A program made the translations under genes and the position numbers. A DNA stretch of 64,000 bases from CAYYIS01 sp964470965 (lineage in GTDB: Bacteria; JAAXHH01; JABIQT01), in NCBI GenBank assembly GCA_964470965.1, contig CAYYIS010000003.1, positions 124,001-188,000 on the forward strand, given 5' to 3'. Positions 43,518-53,353 of the stretch are shown one piece after another. Below the pieces are notes generated by a model. It made no database searches and was not told the DNA's origin. It saw only the letters and a list, made by a program, of their open reading frames with translations. Position 1 is the first letter of the stretch. Every line of letters begins with the position of its first letter.

Positions 43518-45151
43518 GGGTCAATACCGTCTCCTGCTGAGATGGCAGTCAATTTCTGGTCGCTAGTGCGGTGGAAAAATTGTTGGATGGTTTCTTGATC
43601 CGTGTGTCCGTCAAGAAATGCACGGTACAGGCGCTCCACGTAGAGTTGGACCTGGCCCGCCGGCACCCGCCGCAATATCGGCTGGCCGATACCGGCCTGA
43701 CCGGCCAGTCCACCCCGGAGAAACAGGTCGTATCCCCGCAGTCTTTCGCCGCCTTCGCCTCGCTCCCGAAGCGTTGTGGCCTGCAGGCCGATATCACCGA
43801 TCCAGTGGTGGGCACAAGCGTGCGGGCAACCGTCCAGATTGAGTTTGAGGCCATGGGTCCGATCACCGAACACCGATTCCATATGTTCGACTATTTCTTT
43901 CATCTTGTGCTTGGTCTCTCCTACTGAATAGTTGCAGAACGGCTCACCCGTGCAGGCGATGCTCGACCGCTTCAGGTCGTTCACTTCAAGCGGAAAGCCG
44001 ATATCCGCCACATTCCCGGTTACGTTATCCAGCTGATTCCCCGGGATGTCTGTCAGTATGATGTTCTGCCGCCGGCTCAGGCGGAAGGCGCCGCTGTACG
44101 ATTCGGCGAGGTCGGCCAGTTGGATCATCTGCGTGCCGGTGCAAAGACCCAGGTACACCGGAAATACAATGTAGGACAGGTCTCCCTGTTTCTGGGGATT
44201 AATGCCGGCGTGGTCGTACTCCACTTCGGGAGGTGCCGGCACCTGCCCGTCCGCCAGATGATAGCCCAGTCGGGCTTCGACTTTTTCACGGTATGTCTTC
44301 ACCCCGGTGTCGTGCACCATGAATTTCAATCTGGACTTAACACGGGACATGCGGTATTTGAGTTCTTCTTTCCACACATCGATGATGGCACACAGCACTG
44401 GTATCATGTCGTCCACGGTAACAAATACACCAAGGTCGTCCGAGAGTTTCGGCCAGGTAGAAAGACCGCCGCCCACACGAACGGTGAATCCAGGCTGACC
44501 GTCCCGGATGATGCCAATTAGGCTGATGCAGTTGATTTCAGGAGCGTTACACTGGTGGGGGCAGCTCGAGATTGTGATTTTATGCTTGCGCGGCAGGTCA
44601 CAGTAGTCCGGGTTGCCGTAGAAGAAATCAGCTGCCTTATCAACAAACGGCCGCGCATCAAAATATTCGTCTCTGTCCAGGCCGGAAACCGGGCATCCCG
44701 TTATATTCCGAACCGTATCGCCGCATCCGCCGGCTGTGGAAAGACCCGCTTGGTTCAGCGTGCGGAAGATTTCCGGTAACTGATTCAGTTTCATGCCGTG
44801 CAGCTGGATATTCTGACGCGTGGTCAGTTCGCCGTAGTCTTTACCAAATGACTGAGAGATGCCGCCTATGGTTCGCAATTCGTGAGGCGTCAAACGGCCG
44901 CCGGGCAGCTTAACACGCATCATGAAATGGCCAACCTTGGGTTTGTCATGATACAGACCGTACCATTGCAGGCGGACGACATCTTCCTCGGAGATCGCTT
45001 CGTAACCTCTATCGATCAGGGAAGGCAGGTCATCAATGACCTGAAGGGGAGCCTTTTCGTGTTTGAGCCGTTCCACATAGTTACGCTTGCGGACCAGGTC
45101 CCAGGTGGGTTCCTGTTGTTTCCGTCGGGGTCTTCTGGCCGCGTTTGCCAT
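43514..45151 (-). CDS. Siroheme-dependent ferredoxin-type sulfite (nitrite/sulfite) reductase
   Basis: 545 aa. It reduces sulfite to sulfide with six electrons at a coupled siroheme/[4Fe-4S] centre. The cluster and siroheme Cys ligands are C400 and C406 (ACTGEPFC) and C442 and C446 (GCPHAC). The two-fold repeat of nitrite/sulfite reductases is present (TTRQNIQLHG in the first half, SRRQNIILTD in the second). The APS reductase and siroheme genes downstream favour sulfite over nitrite. ATG 45151 is preceded by AAGG at the right spacing; a start at 45196 would add 15 unrelated residues. First gene of the operon. Confidence 0.93.
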   Translation of the reverse strand: MANAARRPRRKQQEPTWDLVRKRNYVERLKHEKAPLQVIDDLPSLIDRGYEAISEEDVVRLQWYGLYHDKPKVGHFMMRVKLPGGRLTPHELRTIGGISQSFGKDYGELTTRQNIQLHGMKLNQLPEIFRTLNQAGLSTAGGCGDTVRNITGCPVSGLDRDEYFDARPFVDKAADFFYGNPDYCDLPRKHKITISSCPHQCNAPEINCISLIGIIRDGQPGFTVRVGGGLSTWPKLSDDLGVFVTVDDMIPVLCAIIDVWKEELKYRMSRVKSRLKFMVHDTGVKTYREKVEARLGYHLADGQVPAPPEVEYDHAGINPQKQGDLSYIVFPVYLGLCTGTQMIQLADLAESYSGAFRLSRRQNIILTDIPGNQLDNVTGNVADIGFPLEVNDLKRSSIACTGEPFCNYSVGETKHKMKEIVEHMESVFGDRTHGLKLNLDGCPHACAHHWIGDIGLQATTLRERGEGGERLRGYDLFLRGGLAGQAGIGQPILRRVPAGQVQLYVERLYRAFLDGHTDQETIQQFFHRTSDQKLTAISAGDGIDP

Positions 45152-45253
45152 GATCAATACCTTATAACTTTTCCCGATACCCAGTTTTCTGGCCATCCAT
45201 GGGTATGAGTTGTTGGGTCAATCTAAATTGTGAGATAGCTGTTCCTTAAGATC

Positions 45254-45282
45254 ATTTTATAGGCAGCTATTCCAATTGTCAA
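45254..45282 (-). promoter_or_regulatory. Sigma70-type promoter of the sulfur-assimilation operon
   Basis: On the minus strand TTGACA (45277-45282), 17-base spacer, TAAAAT (45254-45259), about 100 bases upstream of the sulfite reductase ATG. The leader of about 95 bases is long enough to hold a regulatory element, though I see no match to a SAM riboswitch. Confidence 0.65.
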
Positions 45283-45868
45283 GAAAAATATTAGTAATGT
45301 TGATCATAATAGTAAAGTATAAATTCGTGAATGTGACAGAACACAGTGTAATAGAGACTATTAATGAACAAGAAATCAGGCTAATGAACGCGTCTTTCTG
45401 CCTTCATAAAATGCACAACATGCTAGCTGCAGAGACGGCCCGGTAATCATTAAACAATTGCACCGTATATTTCGAGGGCATGGTGGCGTGTTCAAAGCAA
45501 CGTCAACAGGTTGGGGAAACGGGTTGACGATCTACGTCAGGCCGTGTGGTTCTTAATCATCTCTTAATCATCCAAAATGAACCGACAGGATAGAGTGGCT
45601 CCTCCGATACCAAAAGACAGCCCTTCCGGAGACGCTGACCGGCGAGATTTTCCTGGTTGAAGAAAATGTTGTCTCAATCTGTGGCACGGGACCCGAAGGA
45701 GATCTTTCGCAGAGACTGGAGAAGTTCAGGATATTCTGATACAGCATTTGGGGGCGATAGATCGGACCGCAACATGATCGCATCCAAGTCCGGCGATCAA
45801 CCTATAACATGGCGTGGGACGCAATGCTGGAACAGCAGACAGCTGAGGGACCTAAGTTGAATGGACTG
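45283..45868. other. Intergenic stretch between sulfur operon and copA
   Basis: 586 AT-rich bases. Short plus-strand frames around 45600-45893 have protein-like stretches (e.g. GEIFLVEENVVSICG then a stop) broken by stops and frame changes; I read them as possible debris, not a gene. Confidence 0.4.
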
Positions 45869-48109
45869 CTACATCAATTTCAACCGTTTGAGCAGTAAGG
45901 CATTGGCGACGACGGATACGGACGAGAACGCCATGGCTAATCCGGCCCATTCCGGCTTGAGGAGGATGCCGAAGAGTGGGTAAAACAGGCCGGCGGCTAC
46001 CGGTATGCCGAGAGTGTTGTAGAAGAATGCCCAGAACAGGTTTTGTTTGATCTTACGAAGCGTGGCCCGGCCGAGCTGGATAGCGCGTTCTACATCGAGC
46101 AGGTTATTTCTCGCCAGGATAATGTCGCCGGTCTGCTTGGCCACATCAGTGCCGGAGCCGATGGCAATACCAACATCTGCGCTGGCCAGCGCCGGAGCAT
46201 CATTGATGCCGTCTCCGACCATACCCACTGCCCCACCGTCCTTCTTATATTGTGTTACCATCTCACTTTTTTGGCCGGGCAACACACCGGAGACCACATC
46301 ATCCACATCCACCGTATCCGCCACGGCCCTGGCCACTCGGTCATGGTCACCAGTGATCATGACGGTACGAATCCCTAGCGTCTTTAACCGCCGCACCGCC
46401 TCGACTGCCTCCTGCTTTACCGTATCAGACAGGCCTATCAGTCCAGTGATAATTCTGTCTCTCGCCACATAGACGATCGTCTTACCCTCTGCCATCAAAC
46501 GATCTGCCTGAACCTGTACGGCTGTCCTGTCGATTTTAGCCAGATCCATAAGATGCGCATTGCCCGCATGCAGCCCGTGCCCATCCACCTGAAAAATGAC
46601 GCCCCTGCCACTTTCCTCCTGGATTTCGGAGCTCTGTCCGAGTTCGAGATTCCTCGTGGTGGCCTCACCGACCACCGCCTTCGCCAGCGGATGGGTAGAT
46701 GACCGCTCACCGGCTGCCGCATATCGAAGTATGTCATCTTCCGTGGAATCATCGATCGGAATAACATCGGTCACACCGGGATGACCAGTCGTCAGCGTGC
46801 CTGTTTTGTCAAGAAAAAGGGTATCGAGCCGGGCGATACGTTCCAGTGCGGACGCCCGTTTGATCAGGATGCCGCGCTCTAACCCAATGCCGCTGCCGAC
46901 CAGAATTGCCGTAGGCGTAGCCAGACCCAGTGCGCATGGACAGGCGATCACCAGTACAGCCATGGCAGCCGTGAGTGCGAACACCGCGGTGGATGAAATG
47001 AGAAGGTACCAGGCAACAAACGTCAGTATCGAGATACCCAGTACGATCGGTACGAAAACATGGGACACCGAATCGGCGAAACGCTGAATCGGGGCTTTGT
47101 CAGTCTGGGCCGCTTCAACCATCCGAACGATGTTTGCCAGTACGGTGTCTTTGCCGACGCCAGTGCCCTCGATCAGGAGCGCCCCTGATGTGTTTATGGT
47201 CGATCCGGTGACGGGGTCGCCCGGGCCTTTTGCTACGGGAATGGATTCTCCGGTAATTATGGACTCATCGACCGCGGCCCTTCCCTCGATGACACGCGCG
47301 TCAACCGGTATTGTTTCACCGGGAAACACACGCATCAAGTCTCCCACCCGAATGGCCGAGGCGGGTATTTCCCTTTCCTCACCCTTTTGTACGATGCGGG
47401 CACGGTCCGCCTGGAGTTCCAGCAGCCGCTCGAGCGCTTTTCCGGCTCTGTCCTTGGCGCGGGCTTCCAGGTATTTTCCGAATCTGATAAACAGAAGAAG
47501 AAAAACCACAACTTCGAAGAAGTGTTTCTGACCTGAAAACAATTCCGGCATGACAACCACCAGCAGGCTGTACAAGTAGGCGGATGAAATGCTTAGCGCC
47601 ACCAGGACATCCATATTGGCGAGCCGGTTTTTTAATGCGTGATAGGCGCCCTGATAAAACTCAGTGCCGGAAGTGAACAGGGCCAGGGAGGCGTGAATAA
47701 GGAAAACAAAATCCGGGACAGGCGGTCCCAGTCGAGACATGCTCAGGATAAAGGGGAGAGAGAGCAAGAGCGTCCACAGAACCCAGAGTCGGGCGGCCCG
47801 AGCCTCCGATTTCCTGTCGGAGTGACGCTGAGACACATCGGTAGCCGGGAATGCTGCGAATCCCAGATCTTTAACTTTGGCCCTAATCGCCCGGTCATCA
47901 ACCGTTTCAGGTTCATAGGCGACCGACATGTTTTCAGCGGTTAAATTGACGACAACGCTCCGGATCCCCTCTAACGTTCCGAGTCCTTTTTCGATTGCCA
48001 GGACGCAATTGGCGCAACTCATTCCTTTGATACGAAATGTTCCATTTCGAACCGTGGAGTCGTCAGCGTTGAGGGGTCGGTCTTCGGATAACGTCGTCTC
48101 GTTACTCAT
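45869..48109 (-). CDS. copA: Copper-exporting P1B-type ATPase (CopA-like)
   Basis: 746 aa. A single N-terminal HMA domain (GMSCANC, Cys 32 and 35) is followed by membrane segments with the CPC ion motif (IACPCALGLATPT), the phosphorylation motif DKTGTLT, THPLAKAV, and the hinge GDGINDAPALASADVGIAIG. The C-terminal membrane pair (YNTLGIPVAAG, SSVSVVANALLLKRLK) matches Cu(I) pumps. It overlaps the PC4-like gene by 8 bases, so they are one transcription unit. Confidence 0.94.
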   Translation of the reverse strand: MSNETTLSEDRPLNADDSTVRNGTFRIKGMSCANCVLAIEKGLGTLEGIRSVVVNLTAENMSVAYEPETVDDRAIRAKVKDLGFAAFPATDVSQRHSDRKSEARAARLWVLWTLLLSLPFILSMSRLGPPVPDFVFLIHASLALFTSGTEFYQGAYHALKNRLANMDVLVALSISSAYLYSLLVVVMPELFSGQKHFFEVVVFLLLFIRFGKYLEARAKDRAGKALERLLELQADRARIVQKGEEREIPASAIRVGDLMRVFPGETIPVDARVIEGRAAVDESIITGESIPVAKGPGDPVTGSTINTSGALLIEGTGVGKDTVLANIVRMVEAAQTDKAPIQRFADSVSHVFVPIVLGISILTFVAWYLLISSTAVFALTAAMAVLVIACPCALGLATPTAILVGSGIGLERGILIKRASALERIARLDTLFLDKTGTLTTGHPGVTDVIPIDDSTEDDILRYAAAGERSSTHPLAKAVVGEATTRNLELGQSSEIQEESGRGVIFQVDGHGLHAGNAHLMDLAKIDRTAVQVQADRLMAEGKTIVYVARDRIITGLIGLSDTVKQEAVEAVRRLKTLGIRTVMITGDHDRVARAVADTVDVDDVVSGVLPGQKSEMVTQYKKDGGAVGMVGDGINDAPALASADVGIAIGSGTDVAKQTGDIILARNNLLDVERAIQLGRATLRKIKQNLFWAFFYNTLGIPVAAGLFYPLFGILLKPEWAGLAMAFSSVSVVANALLLKRLKLM

Positions 48110-48362
48110 CCTCGTTTTCGTCAGCGGTTACCAGCTCTTGTTCCACCAGGGCAACGTTAAGTTGTTCAATACCTTTTCGGAAATCATTCCAGGTATCCAG
48201 GGAAACGGTTATCCCTTTCTTACTGGGAAAATAGTCACCGTCCTTCTCGTAGAATATTCGGATATCCGCATATTCCCGCCCTTTGAAGTTTGTAATACTG
48301 AAACGGAATTCTTCCTGACTGTTCTTCTGGAAATTCGAAATGAGTTCACTTGTTTCCGCCAT
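48102..48362 (-). CDS. PC4/p15-type transcriptional coactivator-like ssDNA-binding protein
   Basis: 86 aa with the PC4 C-terminal domain pattern: FRFSITNFKGREYADIRIFYE then PSKKGITVSLDTWNDFRKGIEQL. Bacterial members bind single-stranded nucleic acid as dimers. GAGGTG lies before ATG. The gene precedes and overlaps copA, an unusual partner; it could be a regulator of the copper pump or a general DNA-binding protein that shares its promoter. Confidence 0.82.
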   Translation of the reverse strand: MAETSELISNFQKNSQEEFRFSITNFKGREYADIRIFYEKDGDYFPSKKGITVSLDTWNDFRKGIEQLNVALVEQELVTADENEDE

Positions 48363-48390
48363 GAGAGCACCTCAAATGTGTTTAAAATCT

Positions 48391-48406
48391 GGTCACAAAG
48401 GTGACC
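48391..48406. promoter_or_regulatory. Palindromic operator candidate upstream of the PC4-copA operon
   Basis: GGTCAC and GTGACC separated by AAAG, a perfect 6-4-6 inverted repeat, 29 bases upstream of the PC4-like ATG and surrounded by AT-rich flanks. It could bind a dimeric repressor. Confidence 0.45.
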
Positions 48407-48684
48407 TTAAAAAGCGTTTTATCGTTTTGGAATAAACAAATGTAACATGTGAAAATTAGATGAGTTACCGTTATTTAACTTGGTGTATTTTTTACTGTAC
48501 GGCAACATTTTCGGTGTGTCAAGGTATTTTCATCTTGTTATTCCTGACAACCTTTAATATAGTTGTAAGAATTAAGCCAACCAATTTCAGGATTATTCTA
48601 TATTCAAGAATAATCGCTGTTATATTTCGCATAACCAGTACAAAATCAGGTACGTATTTGAGGATCGGCCAACGGAGTTTAGGG

Positions 48685-49917
48685 ATGGATTGGAAATCAT
48701 TGTACGCCGATCGAATGCGACTTATAAACGATACCTCCATCATTAGCCTTCTAAAGCTGGCGGAGCGTCCCGATGTAATCTCTTTTGCTGGCGGACTGCC
48801 TGATCCAGGATCTTTTCCGATTGCTGAAATCAAGGAGGCGACAGACTGGGTCATAGACCACGAGGGCCCTGCCTGCCTGCAGTATGGTCCGACTGCCGGT
48901 TACACCAGGCTGCGTGAATGGATAGCAGGCCGGATGGGCCAAATCGATCAGGCGGATATGACGGCGGATAACATTCTGGTTACGACCGGCGGTCTGGAAG
49001 CGATTGACCTAATTAGCAAAGCATTTATTGACGCTGGAGACACTGTTGTCGTGGAAGCGCCTTCATATTTAGCGGCGTTACACACCTTCCGCAGCTATGA
49101 GGCGCAGCTGGTTGACGTCCCGACGGATCGGGATGGGATGGACATAGATGCGCTCGAGGTTCGATTGGATGATCTGGCCCGTGGCGGGATCCGTCCCAAA
49201 TTCATTTATACGATAGCCACGTTCCAGAATCCGGGTGGCGTCTCCCTGTCGATGGACCGTCGGAGACGCCTGGTTGCGCTCGCGGATCGTTACGGAATTC
49301 CGATCCTTGAAGATGCTCCCTATGCAGAATTACGATACGAAGGCGAAACATTACCGTCCCTGGTATCTCTCAATCCGGATGGGGTGATTTATGTCAATAC
49401 GTTTTCAAAAATTTTCGGGCCCGGTATTCGCCTCGGATGGATCGCAGCCCCCCCGGAAACCATCGTGCAATTCTGTCAGTGCAAACAGGGAACGGACCAA
49501 TGTTCCAGCACGATCGGTCAGCGAATTGTTTACGAATACGGAAACAGGGGAATGATCAATCGGCAGGTCGCAGATTCTATCCCACTGTACAGGGAAAAAC
49601 GGGACCGTACCTTAAGAGCACTCGAAACTATGCTGCCCCCCGGTGTTAAATGGACCCATCCCGCCGGTGGATTCTATCTGTGGGTAACCCTTCCTGATGG
49701 CGTTAAGACAGTACCTATGCTGTCCTGGGGAATCGAACACGAAAAAGTTGCTTATGTCGCCGGTCCCCCGTTCTATATCGATGGCCGGGGAGAAAACCAA
49801 TTTAGGCTGTGTTACAGTTTTCTGGAAACCGATCAGATTGAGGAAGGTATCGGCAGACTCAGCCGTGTAATTGAGCATCATACAGAGCAGCGCCACCATT
49901 CGCAAATGAGCGCTTGA
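48685..49917 (+). CDS. PLP-dependent aminotransferase, class I/II (LysN/2-aminoadipate type)
   Basis: 410 aa, fold-type I. The PLP lysine is K242 (NTFSKIFGPGIRLGW), with ATFQNPGGVSLS and EDAPYAELRYEG for cofactor and carboxylate binding, as in 2-aminoadipate/kynurenine-type aminotransferases. GGAG seven bases before ATG 48685 fixes the start; the longer frame to 48460 is an AT-rich leader and not conserved. It stands alone. The substrate could be alpha-aminoadipate or a branched or aromatic amino acid. Confidence 0.93.
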   Translation: MDWKSLYADRMRLINDTSIISLLKLAERPDVISFAGGLPDPGSFPIAEIKEATDWVIDHEGPACLQYGPTAGYTRLREWIAGRMGQIDQADMTADNILVTTGGLEAIDLISKAFIDAGDTVVVEAPSYLAALHTFRSYEAQLVDVPTDRDGMDIDALEVRLDDLARGGIRPKFIYTIATFQNPGGVSLSMDRRRRLVALADRYGIPILEDAPYAELRYEGETLPSLVSLNPDGVIYVNTFSKIFGPGIRLGWIAAPPETIVQFCQCKQGTDQCSSTIGQRIVYEYGNRGMINRQVADSIPLYREKRDRTLRALETMLPPGVKWTHPAGGFYLWVTLPDGVKTVPMLSWGIEHEKVAYVAGPPFYIDGRGENQFRLCYSFLETDQIEEGIGRLSRVIEHHTEQRHHSQMSA

Positions 49918-50270
49918 TTTTGATATCGCTTGTCACTATATTGATTACATTGCGAATGGCATCGGAAGGCAAATCCTTTGTAGGTTGGTCGTCGAAAATT
50001 CTATCAACATGAAACGGTTGGATTTGATCTGTTCACGCATTAATTTCGTAGTGATCGGGGATCGTGCTTTCGCCACCGTTTGGACCATGAAGTGAAGCTC
50101 TAAGTTTGCCTTCGCGTGTTACCATTTCCACATAAGCACCCACTAAGGATATATCAATGGCAGTGGACATCTATCAGACACCCAAGGCTCTGGAACCCGG
50201 GGTGGGGCGCGTACTTCTCGCGCGTGCAATCGGCCTGAAAAGAGCCCAGAAAAAGGACTGCGGACGAAAA
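49918..50270. other. Intergenic stretch upstream of the TPR gene
   Basis: 353 bases between the aminotransferase and the TPR protein. The second half (50157-50270) is open in the TPR frame but is basic and unlike a signal peptide, so I treat it as non-coding. Confidence 0.45.
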
Positions 50271-50897
50271 ATGACTCGTTTACCCAACACCATACGTTGT
50301 TTGGCATTACTGGTCATGGGCTGCCTGACGCTGGAATTACCGACAGCGCCTCCAGTTCAGGCCCAAGATGAGGCGATCGGGAAGGGCAATGTAAGGACGA
50401 CGATGCGAACGTCCCGCAGACGGGCCCCCACCCTGAACCTGGATGAAATTCGGAAGTCAATCGAAGAAAATCCGGATGACGCCCTGCTCTACTATCGTGC
50501 AGGACTGCTTGAGCAACAACGCGGCGACTTGTCCCAGGCCTTGGCGGATTTCAAGGAGTCTATCAAGCGGAAGGCCAGGGTGGCGGACGCCTGGTACCGC
50601 ACAGGCCTCATCTGGGAAAAACTTGGAGAAATATACGATCTCCAGACTGGTTCCAATGGTCGTGTAATAAACGGTCCGCAGCGTAATAAAGCGATCGATG
50701 CTTACCAGAAGGCCATTCGGGCAAGGTCGGATTTCACCGATGCTTATTACCGTCTCTGCCTCGTATATCTGGTGGGGGATGATATGCAGGAGGCAAATGA
50801 AGTATATCGGCTGCTACACGATCTGGAACCCAAAACCGATCGCACAACCAATCTCCTTCTCATGATTTACAGACAGCAAAAGGCACAATCCGGATAA
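50271..50897 (+). CDS. Exported tetratricopeptide-repeat protein
   Basis: 208 aa with a signal peptide (residues about 8-30, LALLVMGCLTLELP, ending near VQAQ). Three or four TPR units follow: PDDALLYYRAGLLEQQRGDLSQALADFKESI, ADAWYRTGLIWEKLGE.., KAIDAYQKAIRARSDFTDAYYRLCLVYL. Such proteins scaffold periplasmic complexes. A hairpin terminator follows about 270 bases later. Function is unknown. Confidence 0.82.
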   Translation: MTRLPNTIRCLALLVMGCLTLELPTAPPVQAQDEAIGKGNVRTTMRTSRRRAPTLNLDEIRKSIEENPDDALLYYRAGLLEQQRGDLSQALADFKESIKRKARVADAWYRTGLIWEKLGEIYDLQTGSNGRVINGPQRNKAIDAYQKAIRARSDFTDAYYRLCLVYLVGDDMQEANEVYRLLHDLEPKTDRTTNLLLMIYRQQKAQSG

Positions 50898-51430
50898 CGC
50901 CAATTGAGAATCAAGAGCCCCGGGACGAGTCCTCCCTGCTGAAAACCGATACAAAAATCCTGGTAAAGATTCGAGCAAGACATTCTTGGATACTTGAGAA
51001 ATTGAAGTCAGCAGGAAGCAGATTCAGCATTGCGTTTGACCTGGACGCTGAATAGCCACGGGCACCGTATCGGATCGGACTCACTTGGGAACACGGTGTT
51101 GCGATTTGGTCCTTCCGAAAGTTTTCATCCGATTAAATGAACAATATGACGATTGGCTGCGGATTAAAAGCCTGAGTGCGATGGATGCTCAGGTTTTTTT
51201 ATTGTCATCCATATGCGGTAAAACGTATGATATGAACGCCTGCCGTTTTCATGAGTAAACCAGAATGGCAGCAGGGAAGGCAATAAAATAGGCTGTCATC
51301 GCCCTTTCATTTTAACCCACTTCGGACGTGTCACCGGATTGCAGATAGTAGATTAGACCCAGAATGGCGGTCCTGCCTGAACAGGTTGTCGCGAATCACT
51401 GGAATACCTCCTGCGCTGACGAATCTGAAA
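50898..51430. other. Intergenic stretch with a terminator
   Basis: 533 bases between the TPR gene and the pseudogene at 51431. It contains the terminator at 51171; no gene is supported. Confidence 0.45.
51171..51200 (+). terminator. Rho-independent terminator downstream of the TPR gene
   Basis: CCTGAG (51171-51176) pairs with CTCAGG (51188-51193), followed by seven Ts (51194-51200). The position fits termination of the TPR transcript. Confidence 0.7.
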
Positions 51431-51723
51431 TCACTGGACAATGGTTGGCAGAATAATGGTACACGGCGCGCTATCGTCAAAAGGGTTGCTGCTGCCCGCC
51501 AAAACGTACCTGATAATTACTTGATTCCCCCGGTGTAAAACTGCCGCCCCCTGTTTTGTGTAACCGGCCTTAACCCATGTTCCCGAACGTCGTCGCCGAC
51601 CGCTAATTACTGTTCGAGAATTCGGGCTGTGATCTCCAGCGTGAGCGGTACATTTTCGAGTTGACCGATGATAGGAATCGTAATCGGCTCGCAGGACTGG
51701 ACAAACGCCGGTTAAACGGTTAC
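51431..51723 (-). pseudogene. Frameshifted remnant of an unidentified gene downstream of glpK
   Basis: Two minus-strand frames of protein-like sequence join across a frameshift: PITIPIIGQLENVPLTLEI then ending ARILEQ at TAA 51607-51609, and TWVKAGYTKQGAAVLHRGN leading to SSNPFDDSAPCTIILP and a TGA at 51431. It looks like the end of a beta-rich protein. No start codon remains and the family is not recognised. It lies 14 bases after the glpK stop. Confidence 0.35.
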
Positions 51724-51736
51724 GGACTACACAGAT

Positions 51737-53239
51737 TCAGACATCATTCTGTTCCACCCAGTTCTGACTCCGATGTATTGCCTTCTGCCATCCCTGATAC
51801 AGCCTGTTGCGTGTTTCCTTATCCACCTTCGGTTGGAATAACCTGAGGTCGTGGTCGTGCATCGGCAACGTCTCCCTGTCTTTCCAATAACCGACCGCCA
51901 GGCCGGCCAGGTAGGCAGCACCCCGGGCAGTGGATTCGGCTACAGCCGGCCGTTCCACCGGGACTCCGAGCAGATCCGCCTGGAACTGCATCAGAAAGTC
52001 ATTGGCGGCGGCACCACCGTCTACTCTAAGAGTTTCTAACGGCCTGGACGCATCCCGGGCCATGGTTTCTACCACATCGCGAGTCTGGTAGGCGATGGAT
52101 TCGAGGGCGGCTCGAATAATATGCGCGCGGGTGGTGCCGCGCGTGAGACCGACCATGAGTCCCCTAGCGTACATATCCCAGTAAGGCGCACCCAGTCCAA
52201 CGAAGGCGGGCACCAGATACATGCCGCCGGAATCTTCAACAGAAGTCGCCAATTCTTCACTATCGGCTGCCTGTGCTATCAACCCCAGCTGATCCCGGAG
52301 CCATTGGATTACCGCACCGCCCACGAAGACACTGCCTTCCAGGGCATACTCGAAATTATCATCAATGCTCCAGGCGACCGTCGTAAGCAGGCCTCCACCG
52401 GAATAGACCGGCCGATGGCCCGTGTGCATAAGCAGGAAGCAGCCGGTTCCGTAGGTATTCTTTGCGCGTCCCGACGAAAAGCATCCCTGCCCGAACAACG
52501 CGGCCTGCTGATCTCCGGCGATCCCGGCAATTGGTAAGGCTGCACCGAGATGCATCGGATGGCATTCGTCTATGACGCCGCTCGATGGACGGATTTCCGG
52601 CAAAATTCCTTCCGGGACGTTCAGGATTTTGAGTAATTCCGGATCCCAGCATCTGTCGTTGATGTTGTACAGCATCGTCCGGGAGGCGTTGGAAGGGTCA
52701 GTCACATGACAACGGCCGTTTGTGAGTCGGTATATCAGCCAGGTGTCTACCGTGCCAAACGCCAGTTCGCCACGTTCGGCGCGTGCCCGGGCATTCGGTA
52801 TGTTGTCCAGAAGCCACTGAATTTTAGTACCCGAAAAATAGGCGTCTACGACCAGGCCGGTGCGGGATTGGATGGTTGTTTCAACCCCTGCTTCTTTTAA
52901 TCCCTCGCACAACCCTGCTGTTCTCCGGCATTGCCAAACAATGGCATTCGCCACGGGTTCCCCGGTGCGGCGGTCCCATAGCACAACGGTCTCACGTTGA
53001 TTGGCGATGCCGATTCCGGCAATGTCCTGAATGGATATGCCGCTGGCACGTATTACATCCCGTGCGGAGGCGATTTGACTTTCCCAGATATCGTTCGGAT
53101 CATGCTCCACCCATCCCGCTTCTGGGAAATGCTGCGTGAATTCATGGCTGCGGGCAGCTATCGGCAGGCCGACATGATCGAAGAGAATAGCACGGGAACT
53201 GGTGGTGCCCTGATCCAGGGCAAGAATGTAGGAAGGCAT
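51737..53239 (-). CDS. glpK: Glycerol kinase
   Basis: 500 aa, full length. It phosphorylates glycerol to sn-glycerol-3-phosphate, the backbone of phospholipids. FGGY motifs are visible: LALDQGTTSSRAILFD at the N-terminus, GIANQRETVVLWDRRTGEP, FSGTKIQWLLDNI and the C-terminal RVDGGAAANDFLMQFQADLLG. It lies downstream of the ether-lipid-like cluster on the same strand, separated by about 420 bases, and could supply its glycerol-phosphate; no glpF or glpD is present. No strong SD precedes ATG. Confidence 0.96.
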   Translation of the reverse strand: MPSYILALDQGTTSSRAILFDHVGLPIAARSHEFTQHFPEAGWVEHDPNDIWESQIASARDVIRASGISIQDIAGIGIANQRETVVLWDRRTGEPVANAIVWQCRRTAGLCEGLKEAGVETTIQSRTGLVVDAYFSGTKIQWLLDNIPNARARAERGELAFGTVDTWLIYRLTNGRCHVTDPSNASRTMLYNINDRCWDPELLKILNVPEGILPEIRPSSGVIDECHPMHLGAALPIAGIAGDQQAALFGQGCFSSGRAKNTYGTGCFLLMHTGHRPVYSGGGLLTTVAWSIDDNFEYALEGSVFVGGAVIQWLRDQLGLIAQAADSEELATSVEDSGGMYLVPAFVGLGAPYWDMYARGLMVGLTRGTTRAHIIRAALESIAYQTRDVVETMARDASRPLETLRVDGGAAANDFLMQFQADLLGVPVERPAVAESTARGAAYLAGLAVGYWKDRETLPMHDHDLRLFQPKVDKETRNRLYQGWQKAIHRSQNWVEQNDV

Positions 53240-53353
53240 CTATCTGAAGTGGTCCAGTGCATGGTCAATGGTCGTCGATACATCGACAAATGCATCCGAT
53301 TCATTTATCTTTAGTATGTAAGTCATTCGTGTATGCGACCTGGCCCTGTCCTG

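Noticed and set aside
43514..45151. Nitrite reductase as the role of the siroheme reductase
   Set aside because: The coupled APS reductase and siroheme genes fit sulfite reduction; no nitrate or nitrite transport genes are nearby.
45160..45250. A SAM or other sulfur riboswitch in the sulfite reductase leader
   Set aside because: The leader of about 95 bases shows no helices matching the SAM-I, SAM-II or SAM-IV patterns that I can recognise.
50157..50270. An in-frame N-terminal extension of the TPR protein from ATG 50157
   Set aside because: It would bury the signal peptide 39 residues inside the protein; ATG 50271 gives a normal signal sequence.
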